The translations under genes were made by a program, and so were the position numbers. A stretch of 64,000 nt of DNA, from NCBI GenBank assembly GCA_003116975.1, contig BGKB01000108.1, positions 124,001 to 188,000 on the forward strand. The letters run 5' to 3'. The notes under the pieces were generated by a model. The model had not been told where the DNA came from and ran no database searches. It saw nothing but the letters and a program-made list of their open reading frames with translations. Numbering within the stretch: position 1 is the first letter of the stretch; every line of letters begins with the position of its first letter. Shown one piece after another: positions 48,485 to 57,900 of the stretch. The DNA comes from Aurantiochytrium sp. KH105. Lineage: Eukaryota; Sar; Bigyra; Thraustochytrida; Thraustochytriidae.

Positions 48485-49013
48485 GGTCGCGGCCAATGCT
48501 ACGACGATGGAGATTTGGTTTGGTGATGACCACCGTATTGGCCACCGTTCATACATAAACCACCAGTATTGTGTCGGGGTCACGGGCGATTCAACGAGTG
48601 CGTGCGCGGAGTTTCGCGAACGACAGCATCTTCTGCAAGAACTTGCTGGTGTGCGATGTCGAAAAGGCGACAAGAATTTGGATTTATCGGTGACGTTGTG
48701 AGTCATTCAAGTTGCTCAGATCCCGCACGCTCAGAATACGGACCTTGCGGAGTAGAGTCGTCTAGTTGCTATGAGCGAGAGCAATGGTGCATACGGGAGA
48801 AGAGATCGGAGAGGGTGGAAAGAATCTAAGTTGTTTCAACGAATTGAAAAGGCGATAAGCATTGCGCATCCCTGCAGACACGAAACACCCCCTGGCAAGT
48901 GCGCAAGAGGTCAATTTGCAGCTATGGACGCAGCCAACGCGGCTTACTTGCTTGCATGCTCGCTCGATTGCTTGCTTGCATGCTTGCTCGCTCGCTCGCT
49001 CGCTAGATGCATT
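48485..49013. other. Intergenic with CTTG/GCTC repeats
   Basis: 5' flank of the DUF707 gene and 3' flank of the RBCC gene, both minus. A degenerate GCTTGCATGCTCGCTCG run lies at about 48946-49003. No gene recognised. Confidence 0.4.
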
Positions 49014-50414
49014 TTACTGAATAAAGCAGCCGTACTCTGCACCGTCGGCGTTGTTGTTGCCAGTGACGTTACGGAGAATGTTCTTTTGATCATCGTTGGC
49101 CGAATAAGAGGCGAGGACGTCGGCGTCGACCTGACCCGAGGCGATCTCCTCGACCAATGAGGCATCGGCCACAGAGGCGTAGGCGGAGACAAGGTTGGGA
49201 ATCTTGTCCGAGAGAATGACAGGAAGCTGGGCGTCGACGGCCGGCTCGTGGTCCGGCTCACCCGAAGAGGACCCAGCGGAAGGATTCGTCGAGGGCACGT
49301 TGCAAATGGCATTGACCTGCTCCTGGAGCACATAGGTGAGGTAGATGACCTCGAGATCGTTACTGTGCTTGAGCACGAGGTTGACGTTGGCGACACTGTC
49401 CTCGATGCGTGCCTTTTCTGTGTCAATGGCGTTCACCTGGTAGTTGAGGACCTTTTCTTTGGAGTCGTGAAGAGCCTGGAGGGCCTGGAGAGTTTCCTGC
49501 TCGCGCTGGTCAAGGGCCTTGCGGATTTCGGCAAAGTTTGCCGAGACGGCAGCCTTTTGCTCGGCGAGGGTCTCGTGGAGCTCCTTGAGAACGGTCTCGT
49601 TTTGCTTCCGTCCCTCAATAAGCGAGGCGCGCTGCAAAAGGGCCTCGCTGACGCCGTGCTCGACCTCCTTTTGGCGCTCGGCGCGCACGTCCGTGACGAG
49701 GGCATAGTCCTTGCCCTTGAACTCGCCCTTGAGTAGGCAGACTTGGCAGCAGCCAAGTTCTTCCTCGGTGCAAAAGTACTCGATGTCATTGATCGGGTGG
49801 CTCTCGCACTTGGGCGCTGCCGTCATTTCGCTGTGAGTAAGAGGCTCGGGCGAGTGGTCGCGAAAGATGGGCGCGGCGTGGGTCACGTCCCAACACGCTT
49901 TGCACGTGTAGGCGTCGCAGACTGTGCAGCGGTACTCGCTGGCAGACTGTTCGCAGTTCTGGCAGAGAATCTTGGAGTCGTGGAGCAGCTTGACGATACG
50001 GGCCATGCGATCGTTGGGGAAGGGCTCGGCAAAGTGCTCGGAGCTGGCGAGATGGAGCTTGTCCTTGCAGGTGGGGCACTGCACGGGCTTTTGCTTCTTT
50101 TTCTTTGGGCGCGGGGGCGCGTCTCCGTTGGCCTGATCGCCATCCTCGTCCTCGTCGTCATCTTCATCTTCGTACACGACCTGTCCGAGCGGGCGCCCGT
50201 TGTAGGTCTCCAAGCACTTTTTGCAAAAGGTATGCAGGCACGGAAGGGTCACCGGCTCTGTAAAATAGGTGTCGCAGACTTGGCACGTCAGGCTTGACAG
50301 GGGCGGCAAGGCGTCCTGGGCGTCGTGGGAGGTCTGGCTCGCGGGCGCCGCCACGGCGGGCTCGGACCCGTTGGCCAAAGTGCTCGGCATCGTTTCCGTC
50401 TCGGCAGTGGCCAT
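49014..50414 (-). CDS. RING/B-box/coiled-coil (TRIM-like) protein with C-terminal CaaX box
   Basis: 466 residues from the ATG at 50414. Probable E3 ubiquitin ligase. RING finger: C44-x2-C47, C59-x-H61, C64-x2-C67, then an acidic and Lys-rich insertion of about 40 residues (EDEDDDEDEDGD) before the last pair C113-x2-C116. Two B-boxes follow: CQNCEQSASEYRCTVCDAYT and CESHPINDIEYFCTEEELG. The coiled coil runs about 250-345 (ALDQREQETLQALQALHDSK). The C-terminal 90 residues lack a SPRY or NHL domain. The protein ends CFIQ, a CaaX motif whose final Gln favours farnesylation, so it is probably membrane-tethered. No intron is needed. Confidence 0.88.
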   Translation of the reverse strand: MATAETETMPSTLANGSEPAVAAPASQTSHDAQDALPPLSSLTCQVCDTYFTEPVTLPCLHTFCKKCLETYNGRPLGQVVYEDEDDDEDEDGDQANGDAPPRPKKKKQKPVQCPTCKDKLHLASSEHFAEPFPNDRMARIVKLLHDSKILCQNCEQSASEYRCTVCDAYTCKACWDVTHAAPIFRDHSPEPLTHSEMTAAPKCESHPINDIEYFCTEEELGCCQVCLLKGEFKGKDYALVTDVRAERQKEVEHGVSEALLQRASLIEGRKQNETVLKELHETLAEQKAAVSANFAEIRKALDQREQETLQALQALHDSKEKVLNYQVNAIDTEKARIEDSVANVNLVLKHSNDLEVIYLTYVLQEQVNAICNVPSTNPSAGSSSGEPDHEPAVDAQLPVILSDKIPNLVSAYASVADASLVEEIASGQVDADVLASYSANDDQKNILRNVTGNNNADGAEYGCFIQ

Positions 50415-51321
50415 CGTCAAAGCAAAAACCTAGCTTGTCTTCTCGACTCTCTCCCGCACAAGCACTGCTTCGTGCCTTGCGACTGCAGGTCTCGCGTCCC
50501 CTGTCGTCGATGCGCGTCCCTCTATCGCGCGTGTCGAATTGTTTGTTTGTTTCTTTGTCTGTTTCCTCGTGTGTCTGTCTCGGTCGTTGCCGATGGCGGG
50601 TATTGCCTGCGCTGCTCTGCTTGGTCGGCTCGAAATCTTCGCGGCCACCATGCTGTCGCTTTAGCGCACTTGTGAGGGGCATTAGCCGACTTGGCGCCCG
50701 CATAACTCACTTGGATTCCCCCTTGGGGTCACTTTACTTGTGCGGCCGGGGCGCATACTTCACTTGTGCGGCACATGCTCTACTTGAGCGGTGCATACTG
50801 TAGTTGCGCGCGCGGCCTATTCTCCACTTTGAGACGCCACCTTTGTTCCCCTTTACAATAATAATGGTCCACTTGTATGATGCGAATCGCTCGCTCGCCC
50901 TGTCTAGCTAGCTAGCTAGCTCTTGCGAGCATTCCCGAGGACGCTACTGGCGCCGCGCGAGCAGCTGCTCCCGGCGACAGGGGTCGCGTCCCGACAGTCG
51001 CGCTTGCCGGTATTTCGCCCGCGCCTCCATGCAGGTTCTTGGCGACATTTGCGAGAGTCCGCCTGAACTTGTGCCGCGGGAAATGTGATCTTCTTGCAGT
51101 GTCTGGTCTTTCTATCTCTCCCGCCTTGTTGTCGCGTCGCCCTTGCGAAGCCCGGCCTTCCAGCGGCGCAGACCTGGATCACAGCGCGTACGGAAAGCTT
51201 GCCAAGAGCACAGACGCAAAGCGGGGAGGCAGCGCGCGCGGCAAAGCTTGAAGCCACTCTCGCGACACAGACGAAGGTCGAGCCGAGGAAAGCAAAGCAA
51301 AGCAAAGCAAAGCAAAGCATC
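50415..51321. promoter_or_regulatory. Divergent promoter of RBCC and lumazine synthase genes with ACTTGTGCGG array
   Basis: 907 bp. Between 50667 and 50811 there are seven related words in one orientation: GCACTTGTGAGG (50667), GACTTGGCGCC (50688), CACTTGG (50708), ACTTGTGCGG (50736), CACTTGTGCGG (50761), ACTTGAGCGG (50782) and AGTTGCGCGC (50802), spaced about 20-28 bp. Another, ACTTGTGCCG, is at 51067, 255 bp before the lumazine synthase ATG. A CTAG run lies at 50906-50922. An AAAGC pentamer repeat (51289-51319) directly precedes the lumazine synthase ATG. Confidence 0.5.
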
Positions 51322-51825
51322 ATGTCGGTGGTAAAGGGCCTCAAGGCCGCGGCGGAGCCCGTGTCTGGCGCCGGCCTGCGCGTGGGCATTTGCTACACGC
51401 GATGGAACGATGAGGTGATCGAGGGACTGCGGTCCGGATGCGTGGCCGAGCTCAAGAAGATGGGCGTCGAGGACATTGTCGAGAAGCAGGTGGCGGGCGC
51501 TTACGAGCTCCCCTTTGCGGCCAAGTGCATGATTGCCAGCACCGAGGTTGACGCCGTGGTCTGCATTGGTTGCCTCATCAAGGGCTCCACGATGCACTTT
51601 GAGTACATTTGCGAAGCTACCTCGCAAGGTATCATGCGCGTGGGTCTCGACACTGGCGTGCCTGTGATCTTTGGCGTGTTGACCTGCCTTACGGACGAGC
51701 AGGCACTCTACCGTGCTGGTCTCACCGAGGATGGCGGCCATAACCATGGTCCCGAGTGGGCGACCACGGCTGTGGAGATGGCCATTATGGGCAAGGAGAG
51801 CGGCGTCCGCACCAAGAAGGCATGA
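51322..51825 (+). CDS. ribH: 6,7-dimethyl-8-ribityllumazine synthase
   Basis: 167 residues from the ATG at 51322. Penultimate enzyme of riboflavin synthesis, condensing 5-amino-6-ribitylamino-uracil with dihydroxybutanone phosphate. Features: GICYTRWNDEVIEGL (W28-N29 substrate site), GAYELPFAAK, CLIKGSTMHFEYICE with catalytic His92, GVPVIFGVLTCLTDEQA and RAG near the C-terminus. Length is typical. The upstream frame is open but begins inside pentamer repeats and has no homology, so this ATG is preferred; there is no plastid or mitochondrial leader, so it is probably cytosolic. Its presence indicates riboflavin prototrophy for this step. Confidence 0.96.
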   Translation: MSVVKGLKAAAEPVSGAGLRVGICYTRWNDEVIEGLRSGCVAELKKMGVEDIVEKQVAGAYELPFAAKCMIASTEVDAVVCIGCLIKGSTMHFEYICEATSQGIMRVGLDTGVPVIFGVLTCLTDEQALYRAGLTEDGGHNHGPEWATTAVEMAIMGKESGVRTKKA

Positions 51826-52040
51826 GTTTCCTTCTCTCATGTTGCTTCGTCCTGATGTGTAGCACTTCATGAAGAGCAAACAGCTTGAAAACCATACTCG
51901 TCTTCTCTTGCCTTGCTTTTCTTTTCTTGCTTTGTCTTGTCGTGTGCTGTCTTGAACTTGGTCTTGGTCTTGGTCTTGTCTCCTTGCTTGCTGAATGGAT
52001 GCCCGAATTGGGAAAAGCTTGATGGCACCACCACGACGCG
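51826..52040. other. Convergent spacer with GGTCTT repeats
   Basis: 215 bp. Pyrimidine-rich with a CTTGGT hexamer run near 51955-51985. 3' flanks of lumazine synthase and the Orai-like gene. Confidence 0.4.
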
Positions 52041-52895
52041 TTAGACGTTAGTTGCGAGCCGGGAAGAGGCTGGCTGCGTGCTACGAGAGTATGGGGTAGC
52101 CGTAGAACGTGCAGCGCCCTCTAAGTCATCGGCTCCTCCCATTTCATTGCCCATCGTCATGTCGTGGAGGAAGTCATCGTGATCTTCATGCTGCAAGCGG
52201 CCACTTCCCGATGCAGCGGCGCCGGCCTCGTGCAATGTCCGGCCGCGATGGGAGCCTTGGTGCTGAGAATTGATACGGCGTTGTGAAGCCTCACTGGGCA
52301 TGTGCTCAACGTTAAATGTGGCCTGCTCGGCGAGGTAGCTGCCCCATTTGAGATGAATCGAAAGCCAGTACATGATCGCCACGGCGCAAATGACTGTAAT
52401 GAGCCCAGCAATGGGGAGATACTCGAAAAAGAGGACCCAGCCCGCCAGCGCAAGGTTGAGCATGAACATGGGCACGCCAATGGTGAAGAACCAAAAGGCG
52501 CGCATCCAATCTTCTTCGCAGCGCAAGACCCAAAACTGCTGAAAGGGCATTTTAGCGCGTTCGAGATCAAATGCCTTGAGCACGCCTACGAGCATGAGGG
52601 TGCAAATGACAAAGGAAAGACTCATGATGCAGACTGTAATGGCCGTCGAGAGGGCCCAGAGACCAATGAGGACCGCGGGCACATCGTTGGATGGAATGTT
52701 GAGTTCGATGAGGACCACCACGCTAAAACCGGCGATAAGCGCGGCAAGGTTTGCGATAGACCGCAGCTGCTCTACCTTTTCGTCAATCTGTCTGCGCAGG
52801 ATCTCCAGCTTGCGGTACTTGATCTCCTCCTCGCGCCATTTGGTGGCGAGATGGACGTCGGCCAGGGCCAAGCCGGCGTTGAAGAGCTCCGCCAT
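52041..52895 (-). CDS. Orai-like calcium channel
   Basis: 284 residues from the ATG at 52895. Four hydrophobic segments. TM1 (about 46-68) reads LAALIAGFSVVVLIELNI, which aligns with Orai TM1 without gaps. The hinge Gly is G56 and the selectivity Glu (E106 of human Orai1) is E64. A basic position (R45) matches K87, while the R91 position is Asn. TM2 and TM3 are VPAVLIGLWALSTAITVCIM and about 138-165. TM4 is LPIAGLITVICAVAIMYW. The C-terminal tail of about 85 residues is His/Ser-rich. In animals Orai forms the store-operated Ca channel gated by STIM; no STIM-like gene is seen in this window. Start fits a Kozak-like gcgATGgcg context. Confidence 0.8.
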   Translation of the reverse strand: MAELFNAGLALADVHLATKWREEEIKYRKLEILRRQIDEKVEQLRSIANLAALIAGFSVVVLIELNIPSNDVPAVLIGLWALSTAITVCIMSLSFVICTLMLVGVLKAFDLERAKMPFQQFWVLRCEEDWMRAFWFFTIGVPMFMLNLALAGWVLFFEYLPIAGLITVICAVAIMYWLSIHLKWGSYLAEQATFNVEHMPSEASQRRINSQHQGSHRGRTLHEAGAAASGSGRLQHEDHDDFLHDMTMGNEMGGADDLEGAARSTATPYSRSTQPASSRLATNV

Positions 52896-53538
52896 CTCGT
52901 TTGTTGTTGTTGTTGTTGTTCTTTGTCGAGCTCGGCGGGTCTTGCGCGCGGGGGCAAGCGAGGGAGCGGACGCGTGGACACGGCTTCGTGCGTCGGGCTA
53001 TACTGCGTTAGTAAGCTTTTCTTTGACTGCATGCAAGTTGCCAAGAGGCCGAGCTCTTTTTCCCCTTTTACTTACTGGCGGAATACTTTTAAGGTCTTTA
53101 CGACAATTGGGTGCCCTCTTTTGCATCTGAGGATGCGAGGAGGAGCACGACAGAAAATAACGACCACAAAAGACTTGATCATGAGAGAATGCAACGTACG
53201 ACCTGAGCTAGCAGAAGTGCAGCTGTCAGAAATCAGAGGTCTCTTTGCGCGACTCTACTAATTTGTTCAAGTAGATACGAAGTGATCGCGTTGAAGAGAT
53301 GAAGTTGTTTGACTCCTAATTTGAAGATGAAGCCAGTAGTCTCTACTTGCATGATATCAGTATCGAGCAGCGTCATGGCGCGACCGTGGTCTTTATTTTT
53401 GGAATATCCTTGCGTAAAAAGGAAAAAAGCAGAGGAAAGGGACGTACTCCGAGCCGAGGATCGCGATTTTCAAAGTAGTCTCTGAGCAGCAGCGACAGGT
53501 CATTGACTCATACTTTCAGTGCTGCACACGGAAGAGGG

Positions 53539-53569
<31 letters not shown>

Positions 53570-53978
53570 CTGAAAAAGAACAACCCCCAAAGTACGTTCA
53601 TCCATGAGTGCCCGGAAATTCTCCATTTACGTGCGGTGAAAATCGAAAGCGGCAGGAAGGTCTGGCTTAGCAGCTCCATCAAAGTCATCTGTAGCTGTCT
53701 TGGAACGCGCAATGACCTGAATGCTGCTTTAAAATGATTCTGTGCAGGGCAACGCAACGCAATAGCTCTAAATGCTCATAGCAAAGCTCACTCTTGCCAT
53801 GAATGCCAGTTTTCGTGCTTCTTGTAAAAAAGACATACTTTCACCAACGTTACGCAATGTACTTTTGGTGTCGTCTGAACGAACAAAAAGCTATGAGCAA
53901 GTGAGGATTCATTACGTAGGATGGTGTTCATCAATACGGAGCAAGTTACGTTGTGTTGCTGACAACCTGCAACGGCAG
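52896..53978. other. Intergenic with 26-T homopolymer
   Basis: No gene supported. GTT triplet run at about 52900-52920 just upstream of the Orai ATG. A run of 26 T lies at 53544-53569. The right part is AT-rich. Confidence 0.45.
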
Positions 53979-54563
53979 TAACACAAGCATAGGCTTTTCT
54001 TTTCTGACATTTGGTGAAAGTCGATGAATGTCTTATGTAGCCGCGTAGATTCCAGGAGAACTCGCATTTTCTAGTAATGGCAGGAATTCGAGTAAACGCT
54101 CTGATTTTACAAGTTCTGAGAGCTCTTTGCTCGTACAAGTCCGTTCTCGATCAGGCGTGTTTGCGCAAGTGCCATCATTGCAGAGATTTTTTGCAAAGGA
54201 ACACAAGACGTGTCTCGATGAGCTTATTGAATTACTTCGAGGAGAACGTTGTGCTCGGCAGAGCGTAACACAAGCATAGGCTTTTCTTTTCTGACATTTG
54301 GTGAAAGTCAATGAATGTCTTGTGCAGCCGCGTCGATTCCAGATTTTTAGGGAGGAGAACCCGCATTTTCTAGTAATGGCAAGAATTCGAGTAAATGCTC
54401 TGATTTTACAAGTCCTGAGAGCTCTTTGCTCATATAAGTCCATTTTCGATCAGGCGTATTTGCGCAAGTGCCAAAATTGCAGGGATTTCTTCCAAAGGAT
54501 CACAAGACGTGTCTCGATGAGCTTATTGAATGACTCTGGGGAGAACGTTGTGCTCGGCAGAGC
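53979..54563. repeat. Tandem duplication, unit about 287 bp, two copies
   Basis: Copy 1 is 53979-54265, copy 2 is 54266-54563, both starting TAACACAAGCATAGGC and ending GTGCTCGGCAGAG. They differ by scattered substitutions and an 11-bp insertion in copy 2 (near 54343-54355). Frames exist on both strands but the units contain stops in every frame and there is no recognised protein, so this is a non-coding or decayed repeat. A single-step tandem duplication explains it. Confidence 0.85.
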
Positions 54564-54590
54564 TCAAGAGTAGGATTGACGTCACGCACT

Positions 54591-54983
54591 ATGGACGATG
54601 CGGAATCAAGAGGAAAAGAAGAGGCGGAGGTTGTTCGTTTCCTCCCAGAGGCACTCGATGGCCCCTTGCAGCCAGCATCCCAGCCGTTGCAGCTCCGTTC
54701 GTTGCGAGAAGAATGTTGCAACGACAATTCCATGCCAATTTCCCCAGACGCGCAGGACGCGGGGGCGTCGTGGTCGGCCGGCGAAAACGTGACGTGCTCG
54801 AGCCGCTCGGACAGGCCCTGGACTCAAAATAAGGCGCGTGCCACGGGATTTGACAGTTATGGGTCATTCATTCAAGATCAACGCCGTGCTGTGCTCGTTC
54901 GCGCGGCCCCAGCAACGGCAAGCAGCCCGCACACCACCTCGACAGACGTTGCGGGGCGTGTAATGCAAGGCAACGCGAGGTAA
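54591..54983 (+). CDS. Orphan ORF (130 aa), low support
   Basis: From the ATG at 54591, 130 residues, directly after the tandem duplication. Composition is mixed (MDDAESRGKEEAEVVRFLPE at the start) rather than the Arg/Ala-rich pattern of chance frames here. No domain, membrane span or targeting signal is seen. It may be a real small gene or chance. Confidence 0.25.
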   Translation: MDDAESRGKEEAEVVRFLPEALDGPLQPASQPLQLRSLREECCNDNSMPISPDAQDAGASWSAGENVTCSSRSDRPWTQNKARATGFDSYGSFIQDQRRAVLVRAAPATASSPHTTSTDVAGRVMQGNAR

Positions 54984-57900
54984 CGCGAGGTAACGCAGGA
55001 GCGAGGGTGCCTGGCCGCTTGCGCGTCACGCCACGCCACGGCCCATGATCAACGGGTTTTTCCCGCCCGCCATGCCCGATTCGAGTTCACAGGTTGGACA
55101 AGATCTTCTGTCTCCACGGAATGGATGCCCAAGCGAAGACGGAGCCTGGACGGATGTTAGTTATTTCCCGCGCGGCGTCCTCTTTCATGTAAGACAAAAC
55201 CTGGCGCAAGAAGCAAGCAAGTAAACAAGCAAGCAAGCAAGCAAGCCTTGGCGAGCGTGTCTTTCCTTTCTTTCACGCGCCGCTCGTCGCGTCCCTTTTC
55301 CAAGTTATGTCAAGTTGTATGCCTGCCCCGATGGACGGCGACCGTCGCTCGCCGCGCCGGCCGGCCGGCAGGCAGGCAGGCTGGCAAGACGGACGGCGGC
55401 GGGCGGCGGAGGGTCGAACGCGCGGCGCGTCGGCCCGCGGCCAGCGGAGGCAGCAACGCCGCGCGGGTCGCAGCGAATCGAGTGCGCTCTGCGGCGAGGC
55501 CTGCTTCGCAACTAGGCCTCCCGCCGCTCGCAGGAAGTAGCTTAGCTACTCTACTACACCAGCCAGGCATCCCGGCCTGACGCACAACGTCTCGTCTTTC
55601 TTGCCGCTCCCTTGAGCTGCTCTTTCTCTGCCCGCGACTGCCCATCGACAGAGCCTCGCTCGGCATGCCAGCCCGCACGGTTTTCGTCTGGACTGACAGT
55701 GAGGTGGTTTGGCGAGCTTTTTGTTTTGAGCTCGGTCTGAGCTCGTTTTTAGGTCGAGCGACGTAGGATCGAGCGGTTCGACTCGTGTCGTCGGTCCAGA
55801 CGCTGTCTCTGCGCGCGTGCCGCTCGGACCGCGTCGCGTTCCGGGGGTTCTCGCAGAGAAGGGGAAGGGAGGGGAGGAGAAAGGCGGTTCTCGCGGCGTG
55901 CGGGACGGTACAGACAGCTGCAGCTGCTGCTGCAGCTGCAGTAGGCGCGTGGAGATATTTTATGGTCTTCTGCTATCCAAAATCTAACTGCACTGCCTGC
56001 CTCATGTTGGCTGCTGCTGACTGGTGGTTGGATTTCTTTTCCCGCTCGCGAGCCTGCACGTGCGCGCAGCGAGGACCCCCAGCGCGGCAACTTCACTGTC
56101 CCCCAGCCGCCGATGATAGATGGAGGGATGGAGACTCGTGACACGATTCTCCGGCCGGTCGATCTCGATCCGCTTTCTCGCCTTGCTTGCGAGTCCATCT
56201 CCAACCGCCCGACAGACCTGGCCGACGGGTCGAACGGCCGCCCCGACCAGCCGCGAGTATCGGCCTACGCGGAGAAGCTCTCGCCGTCTGGCTTTCACTT
56301 CGCCGCGCTGCACGCGCCCCCTCCCCTCCGCCCGTGCCGCAGCCGCTTCTCCAACTCAAAGATCAAGATTCCGAATTCGAATGTTTTCGAACTTCGAACT
56401 CGAACTTCGAACTCGAGCAGAATCCGAGTCCATTTTCGCTCGCCCTCGATGCCTGCCTGCGATGCGATGCGATGCGATGCGATGCGAGTCGCGGCTCCTC
56501 CCTCCGCGTCTGTCCCCCTGGAAATCGCCATCCAATCGAGCGGCGGCGGCCGCGCTGTCTCGCCGCCTTCGCCTTCATCTTCAAGTTCAACTTCGCCTTC
56601 AAGTTCGTCACGGGCCCACTTGTCTGCCTCTCCAAGTCTCCGTCTGTTTGTCTGTCTGCTCGTCTGTCTGCACCTCGTCTGTCCGCCTCGCTCTTCCTTT
56701 GAAACCCCACCAGCTAGCTGCCTGCTGTGCTGCTGCGGCTGCGGCTGAGGTGGATAAGACGCGAGGATCGCAGCGACCAACTCGAACCGGGCCGGGGCGG
56801 ACGCCTCGCCTCGCCTCGTGCGGCGTAGGAGACCCCCCAAAGGCGCGCGGAGGCGGCCGGCGCGCCTTCCCCCCCGGGAAATGATCGCGCCTGGCTAGTG
56901 GCGAGCGCGCTAAGATCATCCATGCGAAAGCGAAACCGAAAGCGGAGAAGCACGGGACACACACCTTGTCTCCCTTGCTCGCTCGCTCGCTCGCGCGGCC
57001 ACACCAAAAGTGCGCCCACAGGTACGCATGGAGCCGCGCACTGGAGAATACCTCCCTCTCCCGCAGTATCCCTCGCTGCCTCTGGGGACCAGCACCTCCT
57101 TCCGAGGTGCTGCTCGGAAGCGGGGACGGTTATTTTCTTCGCGGGCTTTCAGTGGAGGAAGTGGGGACGCTTGCGCCGAGTACCGCTGGAAGCGCGAGCC
57201 TGGTCTGAGAGGCTGGTGCGTCCCCGCGGGCGCAGAGGGGCCTGAAGACAGCAAGGGGAGGAATACGCGGGGGGGAAAGATGGGGGAGTAGGGGGTAGGG
57301 TTCCCCCACAGACCGCGCGTCTCCAGCCAGGTCGCGGCCCGACCTGGCTGCCTCTTTGCGACCGTTGACTCTTGCGGTCGCCGCAGCCACGTGCCTCCTG
57401 CCGCGTACGTCCTGGCTGGTTGGCTGGCTGGCTGGCTGTCTGGCTGGCTGTCTGGCTGGCTGTCTGGCTTTTCATCGCGAGATTGCATTTTTTGTCTCTG
57501 CCTGGCTGCTCGATGACGGAAATCGGTCTGCGCTGCTGTTCGTCTGTCTGCGCAAGCGCACGCGAACCTATAACTTGCTTTCGTTGCTCATTTCTTTTTC
57601 CTTTTTCTTTTCTTTTCTTTTCTTTTCTTATCTTTTTTCTTTCTTTCCTTTTTCTTCTTCTTTCTATTTGGTTGGTTCATTCGTGGCACTTGCGCCCGGG
57701 TTTCGCCGACTTGCGCGATGAGCGAAAGCCCCATTTGTCCCTTCCGCCCGCGCGCGCGCATCTTCCTCTCATTTCTTTGCGATTTCTTCAGCCGCGAGAA
57801 GAGGCCCCGGGCTCGCGGGCCGCGCTGCAACCGACATCCATCTACGGCGAGCGTGCGCCTGAAAACCTTGGTCTGCTCGGCTCGCAGCCGCGAGGTCTGC

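Noticed and set aside
53544-53569. 26-T run as the tail of a retroposed element
   Set aside because: No target-site duplication, reverse-transcriptase or SINE-like body was seen next to it.
55770-55800. CGGTTCGACTC as a tRNA T-arm
   Set aside because: Flanks do not form a T stem or acceptor stem; no A box at the right distance. Other GTTCGA words also failed.
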